A stretch of DNA of 64,000 bases from Thamnaconus septentrionalis (lineage: Eukaryota > Chordata > Actinopteri > Tetraodontiformes > Monacanthidae): positions 7,162,001-7,226,000 of the forward strand of contig CM020509.1 in the NCBI GenBank assembly GCA_009823395.1. The letters run 5' to 3'. Position numbers and translations under genes: made by a program. This document shows positions 1-14,600 of this stretch, one piece after another. Numbering within the stretch: position 1 is the first letter of the stretch; every line of letters starts with the position of its first letter. Under the pieces are notes generated by a model. That model worked only from the letters and a program-made list of their open reading frames with translations, was not told where the DNA came from and did no database searches.

Positions 1-172
1 TTGGAGAATCTTTAAAGCGTTAAAGTTTGAACAGATGTTAAAATTTCATCTCTGCCATAAACAGAGATGCTAAATTTAGCCCTGGTGTGGCTCCAGTGGT
101 GGCCCAGAAGGAAGAGACAGGACAGAAAGAATGTCGGTCAAAAGGACAGTGTATTGTTGCCTCGATTGGCTT

Positions 173-242
<70 letters not shown>

Positions 243-623
243 CGTGTGGCTCCACGTTAGTTTATTATTTTCACCCAACCTTCTGAATGAAAGCTGAAAT
301 GTTGTAACTCCCCTTTCAGAAGTGTTCCACGTACTCGAGGAGGAAAGAAGTGACCAGCGTTGGCCTTTTAAAGGCGTTTGAGGTTTAAATTGTTGAGTTT
401 TGTGATGCTCGGGAGCCAGATGACTCAGTGACAACACATTCCTTTCCGGCGAATCATTTCATTTTCTCCAAAGCTCATTTTGGAGAATAACTGGACGACG
501 GAGCCCAACGGTCCGTCCGGTTGATTTGTTTCCACGTTGCCCGGCAACAGTGTGCCTGTGGCCTGACCCCGGTCGCTGTCCAGCATCTTCACCTCATGCT
601 TTGGGTTTTGTCCCCGGCCGTAG
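1..623 (+). other. slit3 intron (partial)
   Basis: No exon of the slit gene can be found here. An open frame begins at 526 and runs into the first visible exon, but its upstream part does not resemble an EGF repeat, and a good acceptor (CCGGCCGTAG) ends at 623. A (TG)n tract lies at about 177-246. Confidence 0.6.
177..246. repeat. (TG)n microsatellite
   Basis: Mostly pure TG with a short GCGCGCG interruption, in a slit3 intron. Frames reading CVCVCV or THTHTH across it are artefacts. Confidence 0.9.
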
Positions 624-1132
624 CTGTGTGTGCCCGCCGGGTTTCGAGGGTCGGCGCTGCGAGGTGAACCCAGACGACTGCGAAGACAACGACTGCGAGA
701 ACAACTCCACCTGCGTGGACGGAGTCAACAACTACACCTGCGTCTGTCCGCCCAATTACACAGGTACACACACACACACTCACTCACTCACTCACTCACA
801 CAGGGCAGAGAGAGGGAGAGAGAACCGCAATTTCCTCCTGCAGTCATTTCCGAAAGCCTTCACCTTCCGCTCCTCAGAGACACAAAGGGCCGCCGCCACC
901 GACACAACGTTCAAAAATCATATTTTCCACCTCCCCAAATGGTGAGTTGGCTGCAGTGACCTGAAACGGCTCCGTTGGGGAGATGGGGAGGTGGGAGAGC
1001 ATTGACACAGACGAGGGAATGAGTGATAGAGGAGGAGTGTAGCGGTGGATAGAGAAAAAGAAAATGTCAGTGAGAGAGAGAGAGAGAGAGACCCCAGAAC
1101 TGCTGACTGGGTGGTTAAGTTTTCTGTCCTCT

Positions 1133-1207
<75 letters not shown>

Positions 1208-1337
1208 CTGGTCCCCCTTTGACACTGGATCTCGTTCAAGATACACACACACACTCACACACCATGTCATTATCATTGTTGGCGTCGTCTCAACAGCAGC
1301 CTCTCATACCGCCGGGCCACCTCACCGCAGAGACACT

Positions 1338-1368
<31 letters not shown>

Positions 1369-1806
1369 GCTGCCTGGGCGCCTCTTGGCTCTGAACCTGC
1401 GCACAGTTCAGTGAAGCGGGCCGTGATCATCAGGTGTCACATCAGGAGCAGACTTTCTCGCTAGTTGCTCAGATTTCTCCGAGCTCAGCAAACGGGACTG
1501 TCAGGCCGTGTTTGCAGCAGGGGGTGGAGGGTGAAAAAACATTCTATTAATAGTGATGAAGATAAAAAAAATAAATAAAAAAACTTGATTGAATGCATCA
1601 AGGATGATCAGGAAGGCCTGAGGGTTTGAATTTAGAAACATTAAAAGCAATCCCCAAAACAGTAAGTAACAAAATATGCAGCCATGTGTGACTTTCATTG
1701 TCCATTTTTGCCTGTTTTTAGCCACACTTCTTCAGATATTATATCTTAAAAGTGTGCAGCAAAAGGAGAATTGGGTTTGTGTCCAAATGTAAGCTGACAT
1801 CAGCGG

Positions 1807-1838
<32 letters not shown>

Positions 1839-3280
1839 GGGGTGGGAGTGAGGCGGCGCTGGTAGATTAAAGCAGGACGATGGAAATATGTTTGACCCTT
1901 CACCAGCCTCCCACAGGTCGCATGACTGACTGCTTTTACACACGCTGTTAACCCTCTCACCCTTGGAAATGTATGTTGTGTGTGTGTGTGTGTGTGTGTG
2001 TGTCTGCGTGTGTGTGCCTGTGTGTAGACCACAACCACGGTAACATAGCCTATTAATCCCTTCCTGTCAGCTCTGAGAAAAAGCTGATAATGCTTTTCCT
2101 GGTAGAGTATGTGTGCGGTTATGTGTGTGAGTGTCTGTGTGTGTGTGTGTGTGTGTGTCCTTGTGTACATTAGGACAAGCGCCGCACATTATCTGAGGCC
2201 TTGAGCGTGATAGAGCTATAAAGGGAACACCTTTCCCTGCCGCTCTGCTTTTACACCCAAAACTTTTTCCCCTTTAAACGCCGACTCCTTCACATTCGCC
2301 TCCCGCCCCTCTGCCTCCAGGTGACCTGTGCGAGGAGGTGGTCGACCCCTGTCTCCACGGCTACGACCCCTGTCAGCACGACTCAAAGTGCGTCCGCGTG
2401 GGCCGCGGTTACAGGTGAGTGACAGCTCCGGGGGGAGGTCAGCACTTAACGGGGTCGCGGGGTCGCGTCACTGAAGGTGACAACAAAGTGACATGTTAGC
2501 ATAGAGGTCGGGAGGTCAAAGCTCCATGTTTTTTTTTGTTTTTTTTGAGAGGGAAGAGGAGAAGGAGAATCAGAGAATTGTGTCATTTAAAAAAAAAAAG
2601 GACCATGTGGATTTTTTGTTTGTCGTGAGGTCCTTACTCACCGGGAGCAAATTTGCAAGGTGAATAATTCGCTTTTTTTTTTTTTTTTTTTGAAAAACCT
2701 CTTGAAGTCAATGCAACCATTCACACCGGGAGCGAATTTCCACTGAGCGAAAAGGTTATTTTTTCGCTCTTGTGTTGAATTTTGTGGAGGCGAAAAAGCA
2801 AACGGCTCGACTTCTGACCAATCAAAATGATGCTGGCACATCGATGACATGGCATCAAAACTGGATCGTTGTGTTGAACTCACCCATCTCCTCTCTCAAG
2901 AACAATATTGGGTGAACCCAAACTTTTAATTCAACCATCCAGGCTCCATTGTTTCGCCTTCGTATTCGCCTCGCGCTAGGTGTGTACAGGAAAAATTCGC
3001 CGGCAAAAATTTAGCATTTTCGTTTCGTTTATTCGCATCGCTTCGCCTATTGCCCCGTGTGCAAGGACCTTTAGATTCCCCGGCAGTGAGTGAGTGACAC
3101 TGCTGCCTCCGCTGTCTCGGCTCCGTAGGTGCGAGTGTCTGCCGGGCTACGTGGGCCAGCACTGCGAGCAGGACTACAACGACTGCCTGGAGAACAAGTG
3201 CCAGCACGGGGCCGAGTGCGTGGACGCCGTCAACGGCTACACCTGCGTGTGCAAGGAGGGTTTCAGGTGAGAATCAACAC

Positions 3281-3328
<48 letters not shown>

Positions 3329-6300
3329 CAAACACACGCGGAGATGGTGACGCACCACCGGGCCAGACTGGGACCGGATACAGATGGCACTTCATAATCA
3401 GATACTTGACTGTCTGGACCCACATGCGTGAGTGAGTGCGTGCGTGTGTGTGTGTGTGTGTGTGTGCGCGCAGTCTGACCAGCTGCAGCTCCATGTGGTT
3501 AATTACAGCAGCGACAGTCGGCCATGAGAGAAACAAATTCATCAGGAGGGACGCAGGGAAGGAGTTGAGATGGATTTGTTTCAGCGCCGCGTCACGCTGC
3601 CACGGCGCAGGCGGTTTGGGCGGAGGGGTTTTTTTTTTTTTTAACCCTCCATTCTTCATCAAGTGAAGGCAGTAACAGTAAGTTGTCTCCCCGTTCGCCC
3701 TCCCAGCGGGCTGTTCTGCGAGAACCCTCCGCCGATGATCCTGCTGCAGACGAGCCCCTGCGACCAGTGGGACTGCCAGAACGGCGCCCAGTGCCTGATG
3801 GAGGCCGGCGAGCCCGTCTGCCGCTGCCTGCCTGGCTTCTACGGCAGCAAGTGCGAGAAGATGACCACCGTCCACTTCCTGGGTCGGGATGGCTACCTGG
3901 AGCTGGCGGGCGCCAAGCTCCGCCCCACCGCTCACATATCCTTACAGGTTTGGTCACATTTTAAAGTGTCACATGATTTACAGCGGAATTTTTTTTTTTT
4001 TTTTTTTAGCATTAAAAGTCTCATTTTGTGTCTAATTTAATGTCTTCCAACAATAAAGTGTCTCTACTGACAGCCAACTCTCCATAAATGACAAAAGTCC
4101 ATCCATCTTGTCCAGTCCATGCTTGTTATTTTTTCAAAAAGCGTGTGTTAACACACATTTATGTAAACTGTGTCTTTGTGATGTCACTCGGGGCATCACC
4201 CTGATATGTTTGCATGGTTAGTGAGGACAGCCACAGTCAGGTGTTGGCTCCGCCTTCTCAGACCACCTTGATTTTGTTACCTTCCAAACATGTGACAGGT
4301 CCAACAAAGCATCAGTTTAGCAGAGAGGAAAAATGAATTTCTTTTTTTATTTTCTCTGCTCGGGGCTGAAAACAAAGACGTCAGTATTTTTTTTTTCAGG
4401 AGCTTTTAGGTTATTCATCATGCAAGGCTGCTCCACTTAAGTCAGGGGGGAGAGAGGAATTAAGTAAAAAAAACTTTAACCACACGTCAAGGTGTCATAA
4501 AAAAGAGTTTAGATTGTGAAATAAACTCTGTCCCTCAAGGCTTGTCATCATTGACTTAACTTGAAAAAGAGAAAAACTCTTTTGGGTTTAAACTGCAGCT
4601 GCGTGCTGCATCAATCAATTCACAGAGGGATTACACGAGCAAGTGGCGAAACAAAAACACAGCAATCATCGTCCACACTTGTCTGTCTCTTCCTGCACCG
4701 AGCTCTGGGAAAAGCACACACACACACAAACACACACACATTAATTCCCAAGCAGCGGACATTCTTGACACCTGCGAGAAGCTGCCTGATGGAGACGTAT
4801 TTTTCCTGCGTTTTGGAAACAAACGTGCGATCGGCTGAAAGGAAAAACTGGAAGGAAAGAGGGAGAGAGAGAAAGAGAGAGACGGAGGTCTAATTGATAT
4901 TTACCACCTGTTTGGATCTGAGCGGGTGCGCGCGTTCCCTTTGCGTTCCTGCCAGCTGCCGTCAGCGTCGGAGCCAAGGCTTTTAAAAAGTGCGGCGAGA
5001 GGCCCAGACTGAGAGAAAATGAGAGAGAAACGACGGGTCCAAAGCACTTCATAAATCAGGCCGTGTTTTCCCTCGTACCTCGCCGACTTCTTTCCCTCGT
5101 CTCTCCTCTCTTTCTGCACCTTCTTCTCTTCCATCCCTCCATCCCCTCCATGTCGTTTACATGCTCCCTTTTGTTCCCGGTGCTTTGCCCGTCGCCGTGC
5201 ACCTTCCTCCTCTCCTCCCGGCAACAGCTTGTGAGCAGGTGTTGACTTGGCCGCGCTCCACCGCAGCCCAGGGTGGTTAAGTGGCTTTGGCCCCTTGGCC
5301 TCGCTTACGCTCGCTAGTTAGTTAGCGCTTAGCGGAACACGCGGGCCGGCGCCGCGTGTCAAGCGTCTCGCTGACCCCCTCACGGACTGAGCCTAGCGCC
5401 GCTTGGGGAAACGTCAGTTCCCACTGTGACATCACAAAGGGTCGATGTTACGAGTAGGGATGTCCGATATTGACTTTCTGCCGAGATCCAATAAGCCAAT
5501 ATTGTCCAAATGCTTAATTTCCGATTCCGATAACAACTGATACCGATAAATGCAGGTGTTTTTCCCCAAAACTAATTTTAGGTCACATCAGACATCTCTT
5601 GTTGTGGATGTAACACATTGCGTACTTTAACTAGATGCATTCCACAAATTAACATTGTCTGTAGAAAATAAGAACACCACTTAAGTTATGGAAAAGTGTA
5701 AAATGTATTTTTTATTTTTTGTCTCATGGAATGGGAATGAGGTAAAGTGCACACAAAGGAAACAAAAGTCACAAAATTAAAGGAGTGACAGTTTGACTGA
5801 GTGGCTGGAGACTGGAGTTTTTTTTTTCTTCATTTTTGCTGAATGTTTAAGTGTTTGACACTATAGATTTCTAAACAGTTAAAGTAGGCATATTTTGCTC
5901 CTGTCATAAAAATGTCATAAATTCAACTTTCAGCTTTTTTGTTCTCTCATGTTCGTCTCCAGGTGGCCACAGATAAGGACAACGGCCTTTTGCTATATAA
6001 GGAGGACCACGACCCACTGGCACTGGAGCTGTACCAGGGTCACATACGGCTCATCTATGACATCACCAACTACCCACCCACCACTGTGTACAGGTAGGCT
6101 CTAAACAAACACTTGATAAAACACAAAATTACTGGACAGGCTGGAAACAGAACTCTGCGTTGAAACTGGAGGTGTTTTACTCAATACAGTCAAGTAAAAA
6201 ACCCAGCAAAATTATTTTTTTATTTTATGCACGAGCTTTTATGTTAGACACTTTCCAAGTATGCTTTTCTACCACTAGATGGCACTAAATCTTGCACACT

Positions 6301-7169
6301 TGGCCTTTAACCCAATATGCCATATAACCAACATCTTGAGGATCTTCTCTTTAAAATACACATTGGATACAAAGAAGGAGATGGCGTAAAGTTTAGGAAG
6401 TCTTCAGAACTCAAGACTGCTCAAAAACCCGGCAGTGCTGCAATGTTGTGATACAGGATTAGCTCTCAACTGTGACAGAGAATTACAGATGTTGTTTCCA
6501 AAAATGTCCAAACTACACTTTTGAGTGATTGCAGCAATCATGTGAGCTGTAATAGTATCAACTATTGAGCTAATAGCTTGGAGAGAAATAAGTAGAAGAT
6601 GATGGAGAGAGACAGGAGGGGGGCACAAATGAGGGAAATAATTTAATGTTCACTCCATGGCCGATTATTTCTTGTCGAAATTTATGCCAGCAATGTTTTT
6701 GGAAACTCGGGAGTTTGAACGCAGACAAGGTCGCAGGACTTTTGCTCTGGAACCGGAGCCTCACTGCGTCTGATCGTAATAGCTTTCCCATAATAAATTT
6801 GCCTGTAGGATTAGGATGTAGCTTCATATTCTCAACCCTGTGAGAAGAGATGGAAGCCAGAGTTTACAGTGCCAAGGACGAGGCTGTTCATGCATAAGGA
6901 CTTTTCAATTATGATTAAGAATGTTAGGGTTAAATAGTTTATGGTAATGGTGTGTGTATTTGGGAAATAAAGGCCTTGTCAATACTTTTTTTGATCCCTT
7001 TTTCCCCTTCAAAGGCCCAAGGTAGGGTGAGGTTATCTGGGTGGAAATATGGGGGTTTTGTTGGTCCCGCTACAAAAACACGGACACCGGATCCTCTTTG
7101 GTTAGGTTTTTCTCCTGTTGTCTCACGACATGAATTAACCTGGTTTCGGATCTGGGTGGGCTGCCTGCC

Positions 7170-7221
<52 letters not shown>

Positions 7222-9937
7222 CGTGTGTGTGTGTGTGTGTGTGTGGAAAACCACTTATCCCAAACATGACCTAACCAGGATATTTACACACAAAGGCATA
7301 CTCCTCAATTGTGAAAGACAAGAAGAGGGAGGAGAAGGGAAAAAATGAGGAAGAAGCGATTAGAGAGGAAGGAAGAATCAAATGAAAGAATGGAACCGAT
7401 CAGGGCAAATTTAATTAGACTCCAGCGCAGATGGGGGGGGAGGAGCGGGGAAGGGTTTGTAAAGGTCGAGACGGAAGGAAGGGATGAAAGTCGGCGGGAC
7501 GCACGGATGTATATGAAGACAGATTGATCGGCTGAAAAGGCAGACCTGCGGAGAGACTGACGGCAAGACGGATGGACGCGAAGAGAGAGATAGCAGAGGA
7601 GAAAACAGGATGGAAGGCGGCTGGACGGGGCGGAAGCGGCTAGTTGAAAAAACCCAGCCGACGATGGCGGTCGAATGGCAGGATGTGTGGGAGAAAAGTA
7701 AAGGGATAACAGAGGAATGGAAGTGAAGAGGAGGGAAGAGCAGAGGGGGAAAGCAAACCACAGAGTGAGTCAGGGAATTATCCCTGTCCGCTCTCGTTAG
7801 GCTGACATGGGCCACGCCTGGGAGGAGGACAGACAGACAGACAGACAGACAGACAGGCAGACGAGGAAGAGTTCTTGAAAATGAGAGGATCAGGCGGAGG
7901 ATAAAAGGAGGATGGAACGGTGAGCAGCGGCAAGAAAAGGAAAGACTGAACGCAAGTACGTGCAAAGATGCACGAAGCTTGAGGACGTAGACGAGAAAAA
8001 GGAAGGAGAGGATGAGGAGGGTCGGTCTGCTGAATGCAACTCTCACGCTAAGAGCTAAATAACCAGCATTATTTAATATCTAGCGTGAGCGTTCTTGAAA
8101 GGGAAGAGTCTCCCAATCCTCCTCGTGTACCTTCAGTAGCTGAAAAAAAAAAAAATGCCGTTTTTTGCTCACACGATTCCCCAGGCATCGCAGCAAATCT
8201 GCCCAAATTTGGAAATACGCGGCAGAGCGGCCCAAGCCACATGGCCGGCCTTCGACAGAACCGACCCAGTCCAGGCTGGCGTGACCATCCTAACCGCCAC
8301 AAACTGAGCGAAGCGCACGAAGGAACAGCAGTGGCAGCGTCCGAGTCGTGATCGTACGATTGGCGGCCAGCGAGCGTTGCCAGGCCCTCGGGGTCGTTTT
8401 TTGCTCGCTTAGCCCGTGTTGAAACTAAAGCCATGTTTTCACTGCAGTTCCTGTAAATTTGCCACCAAAAAAAAGCTAAAATTTTCGGCAGGCCGGTTGT
8501 TTTCACGGGCGCATTTCCTGGAATGCAAGCGTTTTCACTCGCTGGCGCGAGAAGCCGCGCTGCTAGCACAAGGCTAAGCGAAGCAGGAAGTGACGACCAC
8601 GCGGCGTGGTCGCAAGGTTGTCATTGGAAATTTCCAATGCCTGTACCTCATGTGCTTTGTTGCTGGGCTCTAATGAGAGCTGAGCACACTGTGTTTCCGT
8701 TCGTGTCTGATAACAAGCTGTTGCAGACTCAAGGCTTTTAGACACTAATGCTGTTAAGTTAAGTTGTACAATGACTTGGCTGTGTACAGTGGTGCACGGA
8801 CATCTGAGAACATCCCAAAATATACAAATGTATACATGGTAGATCGTGGTGTGAAAAAGGGAAAGATTAAGAGAAAATTGGTAAAGTAATGATGATAATA
8901 ATTCAAAGAGATGCAATGGTCGTGAAATATACAAATACAAGTTCAATTTAGCTTAAACATTATGAATCTATTATGAATTTAGCTAAAACATTGTGTTTTA
9001 ACATTATTCCACACAATTGTACCTACATATTAAAAAAACATAACATTTGTATTTATTTGTTCCAAACCCTGCTTTTACTCTCTTGCGCCACGGCTTCCTT
9101 TTAGCACCTTGCCAAGTGAGCACTCATGTTTTTGGAAAGAATGGTTTGACAGGAAAGGAACCTGTCAAGTTGAGACACCTGTGCTTCAGGGTTCACAATC
9201 TGGAGATTGGCCACAAAAAAAACTAATTATCGAAGATTTGTTGGGTCACAGCTCCAAAGATACTCCTGGGACATTCGGTGCACATTTGAACCCAATGTGG
9301 CTCATATGATTGCGCAGGTGTTCCCTTTTAATTGTGTCCATCATAAATACTCACATTATTTGTTCCATCAATCACAGTGGAACCACATTCTGTGCGAACC
9401 GACCAGTGACTTTCCCCTGATTTCTGGAAACCAAAACACCGCAAGTCAAAAAATTATGAAATCTGTCTAAACAGGTTGTCCTACCAAATTATTTCCCTCC
9501 AGCTTTTAGACAAATTAAGTGTCAGACACTCTGGCCCGAAACTGACTTTTAAACAGCCCCCAGGGCTGTGGTTAAAACAAAGAAGCTCACACATCCTTTA
9601 ACATCACAGGCTTTTAAAAGCTCCCTGGCAGTTCATTCCTCTTCCACCTGAAACCTTATAGCCCTGAAACAACAAGCGCTCCTTGCCTAAAAAACTCCCT
9701 CATCAAAACACAGAGAACCTGCACCAGAAAAGGCCCACATATTACTCTGTAAAGAAACCGGCCGTGTTTAAATGGAAGCCAGAGGAAGAAAAGAAAAAAA
9801 AAGCAGAAAGAAAACAGTGAAGGAGTTCGCTGTTCTGCAGCTGCTGCAACCGCTGATGACTAATTGAGGTTACCACAGCAATAAGGGAAGGGGATGCCTG
9901 TCTGCTGAGCATCACTGTAATCAGATTGGGCTGCTAT

Positions 9938-9972
<35 letters not shown>

Positions 9973-11646
9973 CACATCATATTATATGCAATTTTAGGTT
10001 AACAGACACAAAGACATAAATCCTTTTTGAAAAACTTGTAGCATTAGATCACTGTGAAAACAGGTACGCACTAACAAACAAACGCATGCAAACAAAATAA
10101 AACACAACAACTTCTCTTGTCAAACAGGCAATGCCACACGGACACACACTGGACATATGACGCGTCCAATCTCTTTAAATAAAGGCCAATCTTGATTAGA
10201 TTTGACCGTGCAGCCGTCTGTCTTTCCACGCGCCCCTCGTCTCTCCAAATGCTCTTGTGCATTTTTGCGATAACCTCATTGACTCTTTCTCGGATGTTTG
10301 ATTCAGTCTCTACTAAATTTAGAGCTCCGGTTGCTGGTTGAGGGTTTATTTGATTGTGTACTAACAGGAAATTGGCATCCCAGCGGGTATTGGAAAGGAG
10401 GGGAAACAGAATCAGGCTAATGGAATGAGGGGCCGTTCCAATCTGCTGTGGATGTTTTTCGCTGAATCATATCATGGGCTTCTTTTCATTAATGCATGAG
10501 TTTTAAAGAGCTTCAGCCAGCCTGAAAAACGGACGTTAGGTTGTGTACATGCATGCACATAGGCGAAAAAAATTGAGTTTATCCTGCATCCATTAAAAAT
10601 ATGTTTAAATGTGCAGTGAATTGGGATAACAGCTTCTTTTTTACATCTTTAGTCATTCAACATTCAGAATCCTGCCATCATGTCTTTTGTGAGGTTTTGG
10701 ATAATATTTCTCTTTGCTGATCTGCTATCAAATACACACGTAGACACACAATGTTTGTGTCTTTATGTGGGACTTTTGAAAGGCAGGCGCTAATCTAGGA
10801 CAGAAGTGAGCATAAGGTCCTTGTTTATGTGTTTCTGAGAGGAAACTCTCAAAGCCACACACAGGTAGCTGTTCACAGACAATGCAATACAAATGAGCTA
10901 TTTATTCGAAATATCGGTGTGGTAAGAAGAAGAAAAAAAAACCTCCTGCAGCACGACGACATGCACCTACCTCAGCATCAGTCATCTACTGCCACCTGGT
11001 GGAGCCCTACAGCCTGAGCAGGTCCACAGCTTTTGCTGGTGCTGCTGGTTCTGTTTCCAAAGCTGACAGCCATGCATGACATTTGAGAACTTGAGTGGCT
11101 CGTTTCGTTTAACTCTTTGGGCTCTTAAAAAAAGTTGAAACACTGGATGAAGTTTCTTCTAGAGTGAAAACTGAAACGCATCAGAGCCAAAATGACATGG
11201 AGAGCACGGAAGCAGAAGCTGTGTGCGTCTGTTAGAAAAGCAAGAGTGAGGCTGAAAAATAACAATGAACCAAGTTAAAAGGAGGAAGAATGAGGTAAAA
11301 GCGAAAGGCGGAATGCGAAGCGGAGATAAGGAGAGCAGAGCGGTGATTCGCGGAGCTAATCTTTCATCCTAGCAGACCATCATTTTTACTTGGTTGCAGC
11401 CGGCCTGTTTGAGGTCATTATTCAATTAGGTGTCTCCTAATGGAAACCATGTTTGTGTCTGCGTTGTTGGGTACACGGCGAAGTACGGGCTCCTATTTTA
11501 GTCTCTGCCATTAAACTAGATTGATGTCCGGGAGAATATGGAGCTCCGTGGTTAATTCCATCAGCAGCCGCTGTAAACATCTCGCTTTTTTCAAATCCAG
11601 AAAACTTGCGACCACTGTGTCAAATGGAACATTTCTAAAATAATCC

Positions 11647-11693
<47 letters not shown>

Positions 11694-14600
11694 CATTCAA
11701 ATAATAAATTCTTGCATTTGTTGTTCAGTTTTGTTGCATCAATAGCAAAGCTTTAATAATTATTGTATTATAATTTAATTATTATTTTGTGTGCCTCACA
11801 AGAGCAGAATTATCAAATCTGACTGGTCCTCTTGAATGTAACAAACAGGTGGTGTCAACTCACAAGTTTCGTCTTCCCTTTCCAAACGCTTTCTATGGGC
11901 TCTGTCTAATATGGATATGTTCAGTCAATCTTTCTCTTTCCCATTCTGCTGCTTTCCTTGCTGTCTCCCTCAACACATCTCCGCTGCTCCAAATTTTCCC
12001 CCTCAATTGCGTTTAGTCAGCATTTAAAAAAAAAAAAACTCACACTCGTCCGCCTCCAGAGCTCACAGGCCTGCTCAGTTGGCCGGCCGCTAAACGTTAC
12101 GTTGCAATAAGCCAACCGCACTCCAAACAGCTGTCAGTCAGAGCAGTCCCGAGGTTTCCCCCGCGAGCGGAGCCGGCCCAACAAAGGGGAGCATTGTGTT
12201 GACGCTCGGCGGCGGGCATCTGAAGGAGACCACCAGCGAGAGAAGCGACAGCTCCTCCTATTGTTTGGTCTTTTCCTTTTGGGGCTTCAGGCGAGACAGG
12301 ACTGGGATAAACGGAGGTCTGGTCGGTTGAACCAGCCCACCATCCACCCCTCCGTCTTCTCTCAAGCCACCGTCCCCCCGTGTTCACTCCCTCTGGTGGC
12401 TGTGCCAAACCACTGTCTCTGCAGCTGTCTGTCTTCCTGCAGCGAAAACCCTTTTCGCGGGTAATCTCAGACGCACACACACATTCTCTTTCCTGCCGGG
12501 GTCACACGTGGTGCGAAGGGTCAGAGCGCTGGTTCGCTTCGGTGGGATCGTTTAGTATTCCAAAGGCGGTGTCAGGGCGAGAGTCGAGGAGGCTGTTTCG
12601 ATGATGCGACGTTTTGAATTGTCCCCCACCAGTCTCAAGCCCGTCCGAAGCCTCATGTTTGGGGGAAACTACATTTTAATTGAGCGACATCAGTCTGTTT
12701 TCTGTTTCAGCACAGATTTCTTTTCGTTTACTTTTGGTCAATTTGCAAACCCAACAAAACAAAGGCAGGGGAGAAAAAAAAGGTTGTTTGCCTTGAAAAC
12801 GTCTGTTTTGTGTCTCGCATTTCCAATTTTCTCTGTCGTTTTTTTTTTTTTTTTTTTCTGCCACTCCTCCGTTCTCCCATCTGGTGCAGAATTCAACAGT
12901 AATTTCTCATAATAGGAACCACACTGAATGCTCTGCTGCCTTTTTTTTCTCCCTCTCCCTGTGTGTGACAGCGTGGAATCAGTGAATGACGGGCTTTTCC
13001 ACACAGTCCAGCTGCTGATTCAGAACCGTTCGCTCAGCCTGGTGGTGGACAGCGGCGCCCCCAAGAGTCTGGGCAAGCTGGCACGTCAGCCGTCTGTGGA
13101 CCATAACACCCAGCTATACATAGGAGGTAAACAAACATACACGCACACACACACAATTACAAAAATGCAATGCTGTGGTCAATTTTGACATTATTTGTGA
13201 TTGCACTCACATGTTTCCAATGCATGTGGACAGTCACACACACTGCGTGTGTACTGTACACAGTTACCTCGAACATGCTAGTGAATATGTTTTTCTCAAA
13301 AAACACTGAGAAGAAAACAACTTCACATCTACCTAAGGGAAAGAATATATTGTGCAACATTGAGAGCGACAGTGTTTTACATCTATAACGCTAGAAATGC
13401 AGCCACATTGTAAACAAGAGATGACGTTTTCATACTCATCCTACCTATAGCTTAACTCTTTATTATAACTCCTTTTCTCATCATCTCCCGTGTTCCCAGG
13501 TGTGCCTCCTCAGGTGGTGGCCTCGGGCCTGCGATCCAGCCCTGATCGCTCTCCTCAGGCCTTCAATGGCTGTATCCACAACGTCCAAATTAACGGCGAG
13601 CCTCAGGACCTGAGCTACCGAGCGTCAGGAGCTGGGCGGCAGGTACTGTGGGGAGGAGGGTGGGCGGTCAGTTGCATTGGAGTTTTGAGAATCTCTGGAT
13701 TTAACGACGTCTGATGGAATCACAATGTAAAGTAAAGATCTGCAGGAGTGCAGAGCGCCACTCTGAATTACTGACCCTTCACTATAACCTTGAGCATCTG
13801 TTTTTTCACACACAATATCTTTTATGCATTTCAAGTTATGATTAAGGCTGGAGCTTTGAAGCTCAGTGCAAACAAGCCCCATTGGTTCTCATTGTTGGCA
13901 AGAGTAGACTGCACTTTAATTTGGCATAGTAAAGCAACTGCTGTTTTTGTTTGAAACATAATCAGGTCTGCAGCAGCTATGCCATGTGTCTGTTAAGAGC
14001 CACACTTTACAACTGAATGACTTGGAAAAACAGAGCAAGGCTACATTATCATTCTTGGCAACACCCATAAGTTATCTTTCAATTCAGCTTCCTCCACTAA
14101 CTGATTGCTCCTTCTTTCACTCTCTCATAAAGGGTGATGCCATACTGGCGGGGTGCCATTCATGCAGCGTGTGTGCCCAGGGTGCATGCTGGGAGGGAGC
14201 AGAGACGGGAGTGACCTGTGACTGTCCTGTTGGACGCAGCGGCTCCCTGTGTGACCTGACAACAGCGCCGAACCCCTGTCAGAACAACAGGTTGGTTCAA
14301 AACAGCAGCGACTGGCAGAGAAATAGTATGAAGGGTGCCATTCATTTAGTGTTATTTCATGTTATATTTGCGCCTAACACTGCTGCTGCTTTGTTGCCTC
14401 TTGCTGTAACAAAGAGCTTTATGGTAAAGAAGTATGTTTTAGTTTGTATCATTATTATTATTTTTTTTATTATTATAGGTTTTTCATTCGTCAGTCTAAA
14501 ACCTTTCATTATCTTCAGCAGAAATAAGGTTCCCTGATTGAGTTTCTCCGCTCGCTAGCCCAATTAATAACTTCTAGGGAATCACAAATGAACATCAGCA

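Larger units (their letters stand above)
6094..12971 (+). other. Large slit3 intron, about 6.9 kb
   Basis: This intron interrupts the laminin-G domain. It contains (TG)n at about 7171-7244, (ACAG)n at 7829-7855, (CA)n at 9937-9976, a TAATGA/TAA tract at about 11645-11693 and an inverted repeat at 8042-8089. Long frames here are purine/pyrimidine-rich and have no protein character. Non-repetitive stretches near 10380-10560 and 11330-11590 look like possible conserved non-coding DNA, by inference only. Confidence 0.5.

Noticed and set aside
526..623. N-terminal extension of the first visible slit exon
   Set aside because: The frame is open by chance; the text has no EGF pattern and a proper acceptor ends at 623.
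7345..8046. Long minus- and plus-strand frames in the slit3 intron
   Set aside because: They follow a purine/pyrimidine-biased stretch, show no domain text and lie within an intron.
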